In this document: piece by piece, positions 51,205 through 60,521 of the stretch
Numbering within the stretch: the first letter of the stretch is position 1
Layout: each line of letters begins with the position of its first letter
Assembly (NCBI GenBank): GCA_020850355.1
Contig: JADZEX010000061.1
Location: 21,723-85,722 of the forward strand
Length of the DNA: 64,000 nt
Direction: 5' to 3'
DNA from: Fimbriimonadaceae bacterium
GTDB lineage: Bacteria; Armatimonadota; UBA10988
Program-made: the position numbers and the translations under genes
The notes under the pieces: generated by a model
What the model saw: only the letters and a program-made list of their open reading frames with translations
Told to the model about the DNA's origin: nothing
The model's database searches: none

Positions 51205-53184
51205 ATGCCCGCTGCCGAGTCACCATCAGCCAACCCGACTGCTGGCTGGCGCTGGTTGATCGCCCCGCTGCTCTGCGGGACTCTGGGCATCGTCGGCATC
51301 GCCCTGGCGGTGCGCTTCACCGAGCTGCTGATCGGCCGCTACCTCGCGGGCGGCGTGCCGCCGGTCAGTGCCTTCGCCCTGCTGCTGCTGCTGTTGGCGT
51401 TGCAGCCCCTGCTCGGGCGGATCTCGCCGCGGCTGCGGATGTCGCGGCAGCAACTGCTGTTGGCCTACCTGATGCAGTGCCTCGGCTCGCTGCTCTGCGG
51501 CTGTTACCTCGTCCGGGCCTGGCTGCCGCACCTCGTGGCGCTGCGCTACTGGGAGCCGAAGAAGCCCGAGCTGACCGGCTACAGCGAGTTGCTGCCGCGC
51601 TGGACCGGCCCCATCCGCGACGAGGCGGTGCGCTACTTCTACGAGGGCACCCACCAGGTCGGCGGCACCCCCTGGGCCGACTGGCTGCGGCCGCTGGTGA
51701 TGTGGTCGATCTTCTTCGCCGCCCTGGCGACGGCGATGTACAGCCTGATGGTGCTGGTTCAGAAGCAGTGGATCCGCAACGAACGGCTGACCTTCCCGGT
51801 GGTCTACCTGCCGTTGACGCTCACCGACACCGACGCCCAGGGGCCGGCCAGTCAGCTTGGCCGGAAGTGGCTGTTCTGGGCCGGGATCGGCGTCGCGGTG
51901 GTCTACAACGGTCTCAACATCGCCCACGCCGTGGCGCCGGTGGTGCCCGCGCCCGGGTTCAGTACGCCGCTGGCACCGTACTTTCAGAACAAGCCCTGGA
52001 CGCCCTTCGCCACGGTCACCTTCTACTACATGCTCGAAGCGATCGGCTTCGGCTACTTCATCCCGTTGGAGGTGACCTTCACGGTCTGGTTCACCTACCT
52101 GCTGGTGAAGCTGTTCGCCTGCGGCGGGGTCGCGCTGGGGTATGAAAGGCCGGGCTTCCCCTTCATCCACGAGCAGTGCGCCGGCGCCTACCTGGCCTGT
52201 GCGGCGTTCGTCCTGTGGGGCCTGCGGCACCACCTGGCCGACCTCTGGCGGCGGGCCTGGCGCCTCGGCGAGGCCGTCGAGGGTGAGCGGCGGGCCTGGA
52301 TCGGCTGCTTCGCCGGACTGGCCGGGATGCTCTGGTTCATGCTCTTCACGGGCGTGCCCCTGCCGGTGGCCGCCCTGTTCCTGGTGATCCTGCTGCTGTT
52401 CGTGCTGGTCTACACCCGCATCCGGGCCGAGACCGGGGCCCCGCTGGAGTTCACCTACCCCTACTGGAAGATCAAGGAGTTGGTCACCTGGACCTTCACG
52501 CCCGGCGAGATTGTCAGCATGGGCACGATGCGCGGGGCGATCTCGTTCTCGCTGTTCAGTTGGCTCTCGCGCCACCACTTCGCGAAGGGCGTGGCGGCCT
52601 ACGACATCGACGCCCTGAAGCTGGCTGACACGGTCCACCTGCCCCGCCGCGCGCTGCTGCTGGCGTTGGGCGTGGCCTTCGTGGTCGGCCTCAGCGCCTC
52701 CGTCTGGGCCCACCTCGACGCTTACTACGACGTCGGCTGCAACCTCGCCAGCGGCTCGCAAGGCCGCAGCGAGTACCGTGCGACGGTCGCCCTGGAGGAG
52801 TTCACGCGGCTGGCGACGGACCTCACCAAGCCGACCACCCGGCCCTGGGACCGCCTCAGCTTCGTCGGCGGCGGGTTTGGCGTGGCCTTCCTGCTGGCAG
52901 TCTGTCGCAGCCGTTTCCCGGGCTGGCCGCTGCACCCGCTGGGCTACGTGCTGGCGACCTCCTACGGCGACCACAACACCGCCATCTTCCCGATGTTCGC
53001 CGCCTGGCTGGCCCGCGCGCTGATCCAGCGGTTCGGCGGGCTGCGGGCCTACCGGCAGGGCATTCCGTTCTTCCTCGGCCTGATCGCCGGCCACTTCTTC
53101 ACCGCCGGGGTCTTCTGGCCAATCCTGGGCACCTACCTCGGACCCGATACCGCGAAGGCCTATCACCTGTTCTTTGGCGGGTGA
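51205..53184 (+). CDS. Multi-pass membrane protein, DUF6785/DUF6784 type (copy 2)
   Basis: 659 residues, about 14 spans, paralogous to the preceding gene: YEGTHQVGGTPWADWLRPL matches FEGGRNFQIDWNVWLPV, KQWIRNERLTFPVVYLPL matches RQWDERERLAYPLTQVPL, and FPGWPLHPLGYVLATS matches FWWWPLHPVGWAIGS. The order of blocks is the same, but overall identity is low, so the duplication is old. The family function is unknown; the large luminal loops suggest a transporter or polymer-export role. GGAG 7 bases before ATG 51205. Confidence 0.7.
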   Translation: MPAAESPSANPTAGWRWLIAPLLCGTLGIVGIALAVRFTELLIGRYLAGGVPPVSAFALLLLLLALQPLLGRISPRLRMSRQQLLLAYLMQCLGSLLCGCYLVRAWLPHLVALRYWEPKKPELTGYSELLPRWTGPIRDEAVRYFYEGTHQVGGTPWADWLRPLVMWSIFFAALATAMYSLMVLVQKQWIRNERLTFPVVYLPLTLTDTDAQGPASQLGRKWLFWAGIGVAVVYNGLNIAHAVAPVVPAPGFSTPLAPYFQNKPWTPFATVTFYYMLEAIGFGYFIPLEVTFTVWFTYLLVKLFACGGVALGYERPGFPFIHEQCAGAYLACAAFVLWGLRHHLADLWRRAWRLGEAVEGERRAWIGCFAGLAGMLWFMLFTGVPLPVAALFLVILLLFVLVYTRIRAETGAPLEFTYPYWKIKELVTWTFTPGEIVSMGTMRGAISFSLFSWLSRHHFAKGVAAYDIDALKLADTVHLPRRALLLALGVAFVVGLSASVWAHLDAYYDVGCNLASGSQGRSEYRATVALEEFTRLATDLTKPTTRPWDRLSFVGGGFGVAFLLAVCRSRFPGWPLHPLGYVLATSYGDHNTAIFPMFAAWLARALIQRFGGLRAYRQGIPFFLGLIAGHFFTAGVFWPILGTYLGPDTAKAYHLFFGG

Positions 53185-53185
53185 G

Positions 53186-54166
53186 CTACCGCACGTCGTA
53201 CTCCCCGGCCTGGCCGGTGAACCACATCTTCGGCTCGTCGGCGGTCAGGGTGAGCAGTGGGTCGCTGGCCGCCGCCAGGGCCGTCAGCTCGGCGGCGGAC
53301 AGGCGCAGGTCGGCCCCGCGGGCGTTGTCGGCGACCTGGTCCGGGCGCTTGGCGCCGGCGATCACGCTGGTCACGCCGGGTTGGTGGAGCAGCCAGGCCA
53401 GCGCCACTTGGGCGCAGGTGGAGTTGTGCGCGGCGGCGATGCGGCGGAGTGCGTCGACCACCTGCAGCGCCACTTCGAAGCAGCGGCCGTGCCACAGCAG
53501 ATTGCGGGGACGGGTGCCGTCGTGGGGGCGATTGGTTTGGTCGTACTTCCCGCTGAGCAGGCCCTGGGCCAGCGGGCTGTAGCAGATCACACCCAGCTCG
53601 TGCTGCCCGCAGAACGGCAGCGTCGCGGTCTCGACGTGGCGCCAGAGCAGGTTGTAGGGCGGCTGGAGGGAGTCGATGCGGGTCGTGGCGAGGCACTCGG
53701 CCAGTTGCGCGGCGCTGAAGTTGCTGACCCCGAGCGCGCGCAGCTTGCCCTCCTGCTGCAGCTCCTGCATCGCGCCCAGGGTCTCGGCGAAGGGCTCGCC
53801 CTGGCTGTTCGGCCAGTGGATCTGCAGCAGGTCGATGGTCTCCACCGCCAGCCGCCGGAGCGAGGCCTCGACGGCCGTACGGACCTGCTGGCGGGTGATC
53901 TGATTGGTCGAGAGCTTGGTCGCCAGCACGTAGCGGTCGCGGCGGTCGGCGATAGCACGGCCGACCAGCTCCTCGCTCGACCCGCGGTTGTAGGCCGGGG
54001 CGGTGTCGAGGAGGTTGATCCCAACGTCGGCCGCGGCGTGGATGGCGCGGATCGAGTCGCTCTCGTCGTAGTCCGCTCCCCAGGTGGCTCCGGCGCCGGC
54101 CTGCCAGAGACCCAGCGCCACGCGCGACACCCGCAGCTCACTGCGGCCCAGTTGGCGGTACTCCAG
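53186..54166 (-). CDS. Aldo/keto reductase with probable CTG start
   Basis: 326 residues, a TIM barrel that uses NADPH to reduce sugar or carbonyl compounds. Catalytic Asp and Tyr lie in LLDTAPAYNRG, Lys in LATKLS, and His in LLQIHWP; the C-terminal cofactor motif is VIAGAKRPDQV. The family begins M-EYRRLGRSGLRVS; here the sequence is L-EYRQLGRSELRVS with codon CTG at 54166 and GGAG 6 bases before it, and no ATG, GTG or TTG nearby upstream. A CTG start is therefore likely. The 5' end overlaps the DUF2079 gene by 29 bp. Confidence 0.85.
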   Translation of the reverse strand: MEYRQLGRSELRVSRVALGLWQAGAGATWGADYDESDSIRAIHAAADVGINLLDTAPAYNRGSSEELVGRAIADRRDRYVLATKLSTNQITRQQVRTAVEASLRRLAVETIDLLQIHWPNSQGEPFAETLGAMQELQQEGKLRALGVSNFSAAQLAECLATTRIDSLQPPYNLLWRHVETATLPFCGQHELGVICYSPLAQGLLSGKYDQTNRPHDGTRPRNLLWHGRCFEVALQVVDALRRIAAAHNSTCAQVALAWLLHQPGVTSVIAGAKRPDQVADNARGADLRLSAAELTALAAASDPLLTLTADEPKMWFTGQAGEYDVR

Positions 54167-55793
54167 GCCCGGCTCCTGGCCTCGGATTCGGCCCGCCCGG
54201 CGCCGCTCCTGCCCGGCGGTAGCAGCGGATGTCGGCCGTCGCCAGGACCAGCTCGTAGCGGCCGCTGGCCGCGATCCAGTCGACCGACGCGGCGTAGACA
54301 TCGGCCGGCAGCGGGACCCCGCCGGCGGGTCCGGTGCGCAGCAGCAGCCAGTCCACCGCCTGCTGCTCGAGTCGGGCCAGGAAGACCCCGCGCAGGCGCT
54401 CCAGACCAGCGGCGTCCAGGTTCTCGCACGGCGGCAACGTGGCGGTCGGGAACGGTCGCCAACTGGCGCGGGGCGACCAGTAGAACGGCGCGGGAAACAT
54501 CCAGACCTGTCGCCGGCCGCTGACCCGCGGCAGGATGCTCGGGCTGGCGGCGACCGCCGCGTCGGCGGGCAGCGCCGCGATCAGGCGGTCGAGCTCCGGC
54601 GCCCACGGGCGGTGCGCCACACCCGCGGCGATCTCGGCCGGCTGACGCCACGGCGCGGTCAGCGGCGGGACGAACCAACCCGGCAGCAGCAGTGGCAGCA
54701 GCCAGGTGCCGAGGATCGCCATCACGACCGGCGTGGCCCGCGCGGTCGCCGGCCGCGCCCCGCGCTCGGCCAGCCGGGCGCTCAGCCAGCCCTGGCCGGC
54801 CACCGCGGCGAGCAGCACGAAGGGCATCACCAGCGTCTGGTAGTGCGTGTTGATGCTCCGCGACGGCAGGAAGCTGGAGAGGAGGTTGAGCGACAACGTA
54901 AGCACCGCGCCGGCCAGCCAACTGGGCTTCAGCAGACTCAGGAAGCAGAGCGGTCCGAGCAACTGGCAGAGCAACGGCCCGCTGCCGGTCTGAGGGTCGC
55001 ACAGCCAGCGCAGCAGGACGCCCGGCCGGGTCAGCGGCGACAAGGCGATCTCGCCCAGGCTGCTGCCGAGGTGGGAGAAGTACTCGCGGTAGAAGACCGC
55101 CTGCTCGGCGCTGCCGAACCAGGGCATCACCAGCTTGGTCAGCGCCACGGTGTAGCCCAGTCCGGCGACGGCGGTGCCCAGCCCGATCCGGCGCTGGCCG
55201 GCCAATGCCAGCCCGAGGCCCAGCCCGCACGCCGCCAGGCCGGCGTCCTCGCGACAGAGCAGCGCGGCGCCGAGCGCCAGAGCGTAGCCGCGCCAGGCCC
55301 GCGCCTCGGCGCAGGCGAGGGCAGTCAGGAAGCAGGGCAGGCTGAAGCACTCGTAATGGAAGTCGGCCAGCACCATGCCGTGCAGCGGCGGGTAACTGAG
55401 GTACAGCACGGCCCACGCCAGGGCGGCCAGTTCACCACGGCCGACGCGGCGCGCCACCCACCAGACCGGCACGGCTCCGACGCCCGCGGCCAGCGCCTGC
55501 AGCCAGAGCAGCGTCACCGGACTGGGCCAGAGGCGGTAGAGCAGCGCCACTGGCAGCAGCGGCAGGTTGATGTGGTGGGCGAAGACGTGCATCCCGCGGA
55601 TGGTCATCGCGGGCGGCTGCCCGAACGCCACCAGCCAGGTCGCCTGGTCGTAGATCGCCAGATCGCCATTGGCGTAGTAGAGCCGCCAGTTGGCGACCGC
55701 CAACCCGCCGAGCGTCCAAACGAAGACCAGCACCGCACCGACCAACAGCGCCACGGCCCAGGGCGGCGGACGGTCGGCCGCGGGCTGGCTCAT
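54138..55793 (-). CDS. DUF2079 multi-pass membrane protein (copy 1)
   Basis: 551 residues, about ten spans plus a C-terminal soluble domain. N-terminal WAVALLVGAVLVFVWTLGG, then a DUF2079 pattern: YANGDLAIYDQATWLVAFG, FAHHINLPLLPVALLYRLWP, LADFHYECFSLPCFLTALA, and NTHYQTLVMPFVLLAA. The family resembles membrane glycosyltransferases with GT-C folds. Its Asp-bearing first luminal loop may carry catalysis, which is inference. The ATG overlaps the stop of the second copy (ATGA). Confidence 0.82.
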   Translation of the reverse strand: MSQPAADRPPPWAVALLVGAVLVFVWTLGGLAVANWRLYYANGDLAIYDQATWLVAFGQPPAMTIRGMHVFAHHINLPLLPVALLYRLWPSPVTLLWLQALAAGVGAVPVWWVARRVGRGELAALAWAVLYLSYPPLHGMVLADFHYECFSLPCFLTALACAEARAWRGYALALGAALLCREDAGLAACGLGLGLALAGQRRIGLGTAVAGLGYTVALTKLVMPWFGSAEQAVFYREYFSHLGSSLGEIALSPLTRPGVLLRWLCDPQTGSGPLLCQLLGPLCFLSLLKPSWLAGAVLTLSLNLLSSFLPSRSINTHYQTLVMPFVLLAAVAGQGWLSARLAERGARPATARATPVVMAILGTWLLPLLLPGWFVPPLTAPWRQPAEIAAGVAHRPWAPELDRLIAALPADAAVAASPSILPRVSGRRQVWMFPAPFYWSPRASWRPFPTATLPPCENLDAAGLERLRGVFLARLEQQAVDWLLLRTGPAGGVPLPADVYAASVDWIAASGRYELVLATADIRCYRRAGAAPGGPNPRPGAGPGVPPTGPQ

Positions 55794-57373
55794 CGCCCCA
55801 CCCCGCGGCGCCGGTAGACCCGCACCCCGCCCAGGTCGTGCGCCAGATCGTACAGCCCGGACGCCTCAACCGTCCGGAGCGCCTCGCGGTAACTTGCCTC
55901 GTCGAGCGGGCTGCGATTGCGGGTCTGGGTCTGCAACAAGATCCACTCCACCGGCCGGGCCTGCAGCCCGGCCAGCAGCTTGGCAGGGCTGAAGGCGCTG
56001 AGCGGCTCAAAGCCCTCGATCAACATGAAGAACGGGCAGGGGAAGAGCCAGGCCTCGCGCCTCGCCGCGACCTGCGGCAGCAGGCTCATGCTGGCCGACA
56101 CGCTGGCGGTGGTCGGGATCGCGGCGAGCACCGTGTCGAGCTGCGGCGCCCATTGCCGCTGCGCCCGCCACGCGGCGACCTGGGTCGGCCACTGCGATGG
56201 CGAGCTGACCTGCCGCGGCAACCAGGTCGACCCCGGCGGCTGCAGCACGGGCAGCAGGAAGGTCGCCAGCAGCGCCACGGTCGGCGCCAGCCAACGCGCC
56301 ACGGCCGGTCGGGCCCCACCCCGCGACGCGGCCTGCTCCAGCCGCGTCCCGCCAGCCACCGCCGCGGCGACGCCGAACGGGATCACAAAGCCCTGGTAGT
56401 GGTAGTCGATCACATGGGACGGCCAGAAGCTGCTGACCATGTTCAAGAAGAGCGTCGCCGCCGCTGGCAGCAGCCAGGCCGGTCGCAGCAGCGCCAGCCC
56501 GGCCAGCGGCCCGAGCAGGCCGACCAGCAGACGCAGGTTGGCTTCCTGCCAGAGGCTCTCCAGCACCACCCGCGGGCGCAGGAGCGGCGACAGCAGCACC
56601 TCGACGGGACTGCCGCCGAGATGCCCGTAGAACAGGTCGGCATAAAAGATCTGCTGCCCGCGGTTGATCCAGGGCAGCACCACCTGGTAGGCCAGCACCG
56701 TCGCCAGCAGCCCGCCGGCCAGTGTTGTCAGCGCCACCCGCCGCGGCGCGGTGCGCCAGAGCGCCAGGCCCAGCAGGGCAATCGGCAGCGCGGCGTCTTC
56801 GCGCGACAACAGCGCCAGGGCCAGCCAGCAGCCCATTGCCCGCCAGCGCTGCGACGCGACGCAGGCCAGCGCCGCCAGGAAGCAGGGCAGCGCGAAGGGC
56901 TGGAAGTGCAGGTCGTGCAGCACCAGATGCTGCAGCGCCGGCTGGCTGAGGTACAACACGGCCCAGGCCACCGCGGGGCCATCGGCCCTGGTCAGGCGCC
57001 GCGCCAGGGCGAACACCGGCACGGCCCCGGCCGCTGCCACGACCGTCTGCGCCCAGAGCAACGCCGCGGCGTCGGGCCAGAGGCGGTAGAGCCAGCTCAG
57101 CGGGTAGAGCACCAGCGAGAGGTGATGCCCGAAGGCTGGCAGGTTGCGGGTCGTCAGGAACGTCGGCTCGCCGTGCGCCAGCAGCCAGACCGCCTGGTGG
57201 TTCATCGCCAGGTCCCAACTGGCGACGTACCAGCGGTACGCCGCGGTCGCCAACTGGCCGTAGACGCCGGCGAACAGCAGCATCGCCAGCGTCAGCAAGG
57301 CCACCGCCCAGGGTCGCGGCGGCGGCAACGGGTCGGTCACCGGCGCGGTTACTGGTGGTGCGGACGACGCCAC
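55790..57373 (-). CDS. DUF2079 multi-pass membrane protein (copy 2)
   Basis: 527 residues, a tandem paralogue of the downstream gene: WAVALLTLAMLLFAGVYG, SWDLAMNHQAVWLLAHGEP, FGHHLSLVLYPLSWLYRLWP, LHDLHFQPFALPCFLAALA, and DYHYQGFVIPFGVAAAVA align in order. The shorter C-terminus ends in a domain starting PVEWILLQTQTRN. GTG 57373 overlaps the GT2 gene by 25 bp; GTG 57340 is an alternative that starts just after the GT2 stop. Probably co-transcribed with GT2 in one envelope-glycan unit. Confidence 0.8.
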   Translation of the reverse strand: MASSAPPVTAPVTDPLPPPRPWAVALLTLAMLLFAGVYGQLATAAYRWYVASWDLAMNHQAVWLLAHGEPTFLTTRNLPAFGHHLSLVLYPLSWLYRLWPDAAALLWAQTVVAAAGAVPVFALARRLTRADGPAVAWAVLYLSQPALQHLVLHDLHFQPFALPCFLAALACVASQRWRAMGCWLALALLSREDAALPIALLGLALWRTAPRRVALTTLAGGLLATVLAYQVVLPWINRGQQIFYADLFYGHLGGSPVEVLLSPLLRPRVVLESLWQEANLRLLVGLLGPLAGLALLRPAWLLPAAATLFLNMVSSFWPSHVIDYHYQGFVIPFGVAAAVAGGTRLEQAASRGGARPAVARWLAPTVALLATFLLPVLQPPGSTWLPRQVSSPSQWPTQVAAWRAQRQWAPQLDTVLAAIPTTASVSASMSLLPQVAARREAWLFPCPFFMLIEGFEPLSAFSPAKLLAGLQARPVEWILLQTQTRNRSPLDEASYREALRTVEASGLYDLAHDLGGVRVYRRRGVGR

Positions 57374-58107
57374 TGCGAGCGGCCCTTCCGCAGCAGGTAG
57401 AAGTAGCGCCGGATGGTGCGCCCCACCTGCATCTTGCTCTTGCCCTCTTTGAGGTCGTACCGCAGCACCAACCCGCGCTCGGCGACGCGCGCCCCGAGGC
57501 CGCCCAGTTTGATCAGCAACTCGGCCATGCAGGCGAAGCCCTGCTCCGCCACGAAGTCGTCGCCGTAGACCTCGCGCGCCTGCTGCAAGATGCTGCGCCG
57601 GTAGGCTCGAAAGCCGCAGGTGTAATCGCGCGCACCGCGCACCGGGCAGCCCAGCCGGAGGAACAGGCTGGCACACCGGCTGAGCAGACTGCGGACCCGC
57701 GTCAGCCCCATCTCGGCCCCACCCGGCGCGTAGCGAGAGGCAATCACCACGTCGGCCGGCTCCGCCTCGAGGGCCGCCAACAGGTCGGGGATCAGGGTCA
57801 AGGGGTGCGTGTTGTCGGCGTCGAGGGTCACCACCACCGCGGCCGCCGGGTCCAGGGCAAGAGCGGCCAGCAGGCCATCGCGCAGCGTCCGACCGAGGCC
57901 CTGGTTGACCGCATGGGGGTGCAGCAGAAAGCGCGGATCGAGCTCGGCCTGGGCCTGCACCACGGCCGCCGTGCCATCGCTACTGCCGTCGTCGACCACC
58001 AGCACACGCCAGTCCTGGCCGCTCGGGGCCAGGGCCGCGGCGACCGCGGGCAGCATCTGCCGCAACGCGGCTTCCTCGTTGTAGGCCGGCAGCACCACCA
58101 CGATCAT
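57349..58107 (-). CDS. GT2-type dolichol-phosphate-mannose-synthase-like glycosyltransferase
   Basis: 252 residues, GT-A fold. N-terminal VVLPAYNEEAAL, nucleotide site VVDDGSSDGT, VTLDADNTHP (the DxD-type metal site), and the membrane-associating C-terminal region with CGFRAYRRS. Such enzymes load a lipid carrier with sugar that GT-C proteins then use, which fits the DUF2079 neighbours. Starts 22 bases after NuoG. Confidence 0.9.
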   Translation of the reverse strand: MIVVVLPAYNEEAALRQMLPAVAAALAPSGQDWRVLVVDDGSSDGTAAVVQAQAELDPRFLLHPHAVNQGLGRTLRDGLLAALALDPAAAVVVTLDADNTHPLTLIPDLLAALEAEPADVVIASRYAPGGAEMGLTRVRSLLSRCASLFLRLGCPVRGARDYTCGFRAYRRSILQQAREVYGDDFVAEQGFACMAELLIKLGGLGARVAERGLVLRYDLKEGKSKMQVGRTIRRYFYLLRKGRSQWRRPHHQ

Positions 58108-58129
58108 GCCGTGCTCCCAGCCCGCCGCC

Positions 58130-60424
58130 TCAGCTCAGCGGCACGAACTCGAACCTGCCCGCCGGCGGCGCCGGCCGGATCACCAGACCCTCGCCCGCCA
58201 GCGCGGCGGCGGTCAGGTCGCCGTACCCGGCCACCTGCCCGGCAATCGAACAGAGCAACTCCGCCGAGCTGGCCGGCTGCCACGGCTCGGCCCCGAGGCG
58301 CGCGGCGACGCCGGCCGCGAGCTGGTTGAGGATGTCGACATCGCTGCGCACCCCGAGGATCGGTCGCACCGCCGCCGGCGCCGACTGGGCGCGGCCCTCG
58401 CAGTTGACCAGCGTCCCCGGCCGCTCGGCGAAGCAGGTCGCCGGCAGCACCACGTCGGCCAGGGCCGCCGTCTGGCTCAGGAACAGCTCGCTCACCACGA
58501 CGAACGGCACAGCCTCAAGAGCCGCCCGCCGCTGCGCCCAGCAGCCTTCGAAGGTCGCCCGGATCGCGCCGTTGTGGCTCTGATTCAGCCACTGGTTGCG
58601 GACGGTCTGGAACGGGTTGCCCTCGTCACTGACGAAGTCGCTGCCGCAGATCAGCGCCGCCCCGACCTCGCCGGCGGTGGCTGCGGCGAGGAAACCAGGC
58701 AGATCGTAGCCAGGCGGCTCGACCGGCTGGTAGCACGGCCGGTAGTCGCCCCGCAGGCCCATGTCGGCGGCCCCGCGGCCGTTGCAGTTGTGCACCTGCT
58801 CCAGCCAGCCACCGTGCTCCTGCGCCGCGACGTTGAGCAGCAAGGCCAGGTTCCAGAGCGCGTCGCGCAGCGCGGTGCCGTCGGGCCGACCGGTCATCTG
58901 CGGCGACACGATCACCAGATTCGGCGCCGCCAGCAGCTCCTCGGCCAGCGCGACGACCCGCTCCGGATCGGCGCCGGCCGCCGCTGCCGCCTCTTCCAGG
59001 CTGCTCGATCCCCACGACGCCGCGGCCTCGCTGAAGCCCTTGCTGTGCTTCCGGATGGCCGTCGCGTCGTGCCGCTTGTGGCTGGTCACCCAGTGCAGCA
59101 CCGCTTTCACCAGACCGGCCTCGGCGCCCGGCTGGCAGTCCACGTTGAAGCTGCTGGCCAGGCCCACGTGGTAGTCGCGGTTGTTCAGAGTCAGCAGCCG
59201 CGCGCCCTTCTTGCGGATGGCCTGGTAGATCCGCAGCCAGGCCAAGGGCAGCTCGGCCAGCGGGTTGGCGCCGCCAAAGAAGAAGGTCTGCGCCTGCCCC
59301 AGGGCCGCATAGGTCGGCACCAGGGCGGCCCGGCGCTCGTAATCGACCGGCTGGCTGGTCAGCACATGCGGCGACTGCAAGACCTCACGGACAACCTTCT
59401 GGAAGAGGTACTGGTCCTCGATCGGCAGCACCGTCGAGCCGATCCCGACGACGGCCCGGTCGCCTTGCACGGCCGCCGCGAGACCTTCGACCGCGGCATG
59501 CAGGGCGTCGTCCCAGCTCGCCTTCTCCAGTTCACCGCTCTCGCGGTTACGGACCAGCGGCACGTCCAGCCGCGCCTCGTCGAGGATCACGGCGTGGTGG
59601 AAGCGGTCCTTGTCGCTGATCCAGAGGTCATTCACCGCCAGGTTCGCGCGCGGCATGATCCGCCGCACGACGTTCTCCCGGACGTCCAGCCGGAGGTTGG
59701 CACCGCCGGCGTCGAACGGCGAAATCGCCGGTCGGCCGACCATCTCCCAGGGGCGTGAGCCGAACCGGAAGCTGGCCGAGGTGAGCGCGCCGACCGGGCA
59801 GATGTCGCAGGTGTTGCCGCTGAAATGGCTGTCGTACTCGCCGCCGAAGGCCGGGGCGATCATCGTGTGGTAGCCGCGGTTGACCAGCTCGATGGTCTTC
59901 TCGCCGGCCACCTCGTCGACGAACCGGGTGCAGCGCGCACAGTGCACGCAGCGCTCGCGGTCGAGCAGCACGCTGCTCGAAATCGGCACCGGCTTCTCGT
60001 ACTTGCGCCGCGGGTCAATCGACCGGCCGACCTCCGGCCCGTGCTCGACCGTCTGGTCCTGCAACATGCACTCGCCGCCCTTGTCGCAGACCGGGCAGTC
60101 CAGCGGGTGGTTCACCAGCAGCAGCTCGAGGGTCATCTTGCGAGCCTGTTGCGCGGCCTCGCTGCTCACCCGGACCCGCATCCCGTCGGCCACCTTCAGC
60201 GTGCAGGTGGCGACGTTCGCCCAGCGCCCGCGGGCCTCGACCTCGGCCATGCACATTCGACACATCCCGACCGGCTCGAGCCGCGAATGGTGGCAGAAGC
60301 GCGGCATGTCGAAGTGCACGTGGTCCGTGATGGCGTCGATCAGCAGGATGCCGGCGGGGACCTGGTACTCGACGCCGTCAACGGTGATGGTGACGGTGGC
60401 AACAGCAGTGGTCGGGTCGGCCAT
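58130..60424 (-). CDS. nuoG: NADH-quinone oxidoreductase subunit G
   Basis: 764 residues. The N-terminal [2Fe-2S] ferredoxin domain has its Cys in RFCHHSRLEPVGMCRMC and ATCTLKV. Next come the His/Cys segment NHPLDCPVCDKGGECMLQDQ and the [4Fe-4S] Cys of CVHCARC plus CDICPVGAL. A molybdopterin-oxidoreductase-like body follows (WDDALHAAVEGL, GGANPLAELP, CEGRAQSAP). It passes electrons inside the peripheral arm of complex I. ATG 60424 is preferred over GTG 60448, which coincides with the predicted transcription start. No other nuo gene is present in the window, which is unusual. Confidence 0.95.
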   Translation of the reverse strand: MADPTTAVATVTITVDGVEYQVPAGILLIDAITDHVHFDMPRFCHHSRLEPVGMCRMCMAEVEARGRWANVATCTLKVADGMRVRVSSEAAQQARKMTLELLLVNHPLDCPVCDKGGECMLQDQTVEHGPEVGRSIDPRRKYEKPVPISSSVLLDRERCVHCARCTRFVDEVAGEKTIELVNRGYHTMIAPAFGGEYDSHFSGNTCDICPVGALTSASFRFGSRPWEMVGRPAISPFDAGGANLRLDVRENVVRRIMPRANLAVNDLWISDKDRFHHAVILDEARLDVPLVRNRESGELEKASWDDALHAAVEGLAAAVQGDRAVVGIGSTVLPIEDQYLFQKVVREVLQSPHVLTSQPVDYERRAALVPTYAALGQAQTFFFGGANPLAELPLAWLRIYQAIRKKGARLLTLNNRDYHVGLASSFNVDCQPGAEAGLVKAVLHWVTSHKRHDATAIRKHSKGFSEAAASWGSSSLEEAAAAAGADPERVVALAEELLAAPNLVIVSPQMTGRPDGTALRDALWNLALLLNVAAQEHGGWLEQVHNCNGRGAADMGLRGDYRPCYQPVEPPGYDLPGFLAAATAGEVGAALICGSDFVSDEGNPFQTVRNQWLNQSHNGAIRATFEGCWAQRRAALEAVPFVVVSELFLSQTAALADVVLPATCFAERPGTLVNCEGRAQSAPAAVRPILGVRSDVDILNQLAAGVAARLGAEPWQPASSAELLCSIAGQVAGYGDLTAAALAGEGLVIRPAPPAGRFEFVPLS

Positions 60425-60456
60425 GAAGTCGTCTCGTTTCCGTGGCACTGGCGGTC

Positions 60457-60485
60457 ATTATGGCACGCGCCGGGTTTCGGGCCAA
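60457..60485 (-). promoter_or_regulatory. Promoter of the nuoG-GT2-DUF2079 unit
   Basis: Minus strand TTGGCC (60485-60480), 17-base spacer, CATAAT (60462-60457). Transcription from about 60450 leaves about 26 bases to ATG 60424. Confidence 0.65.
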
Positions 60486-60521
60486 GGGCCCGCGGCGCAT
60501 CGCCGGCCGGCAGGCCACGCC

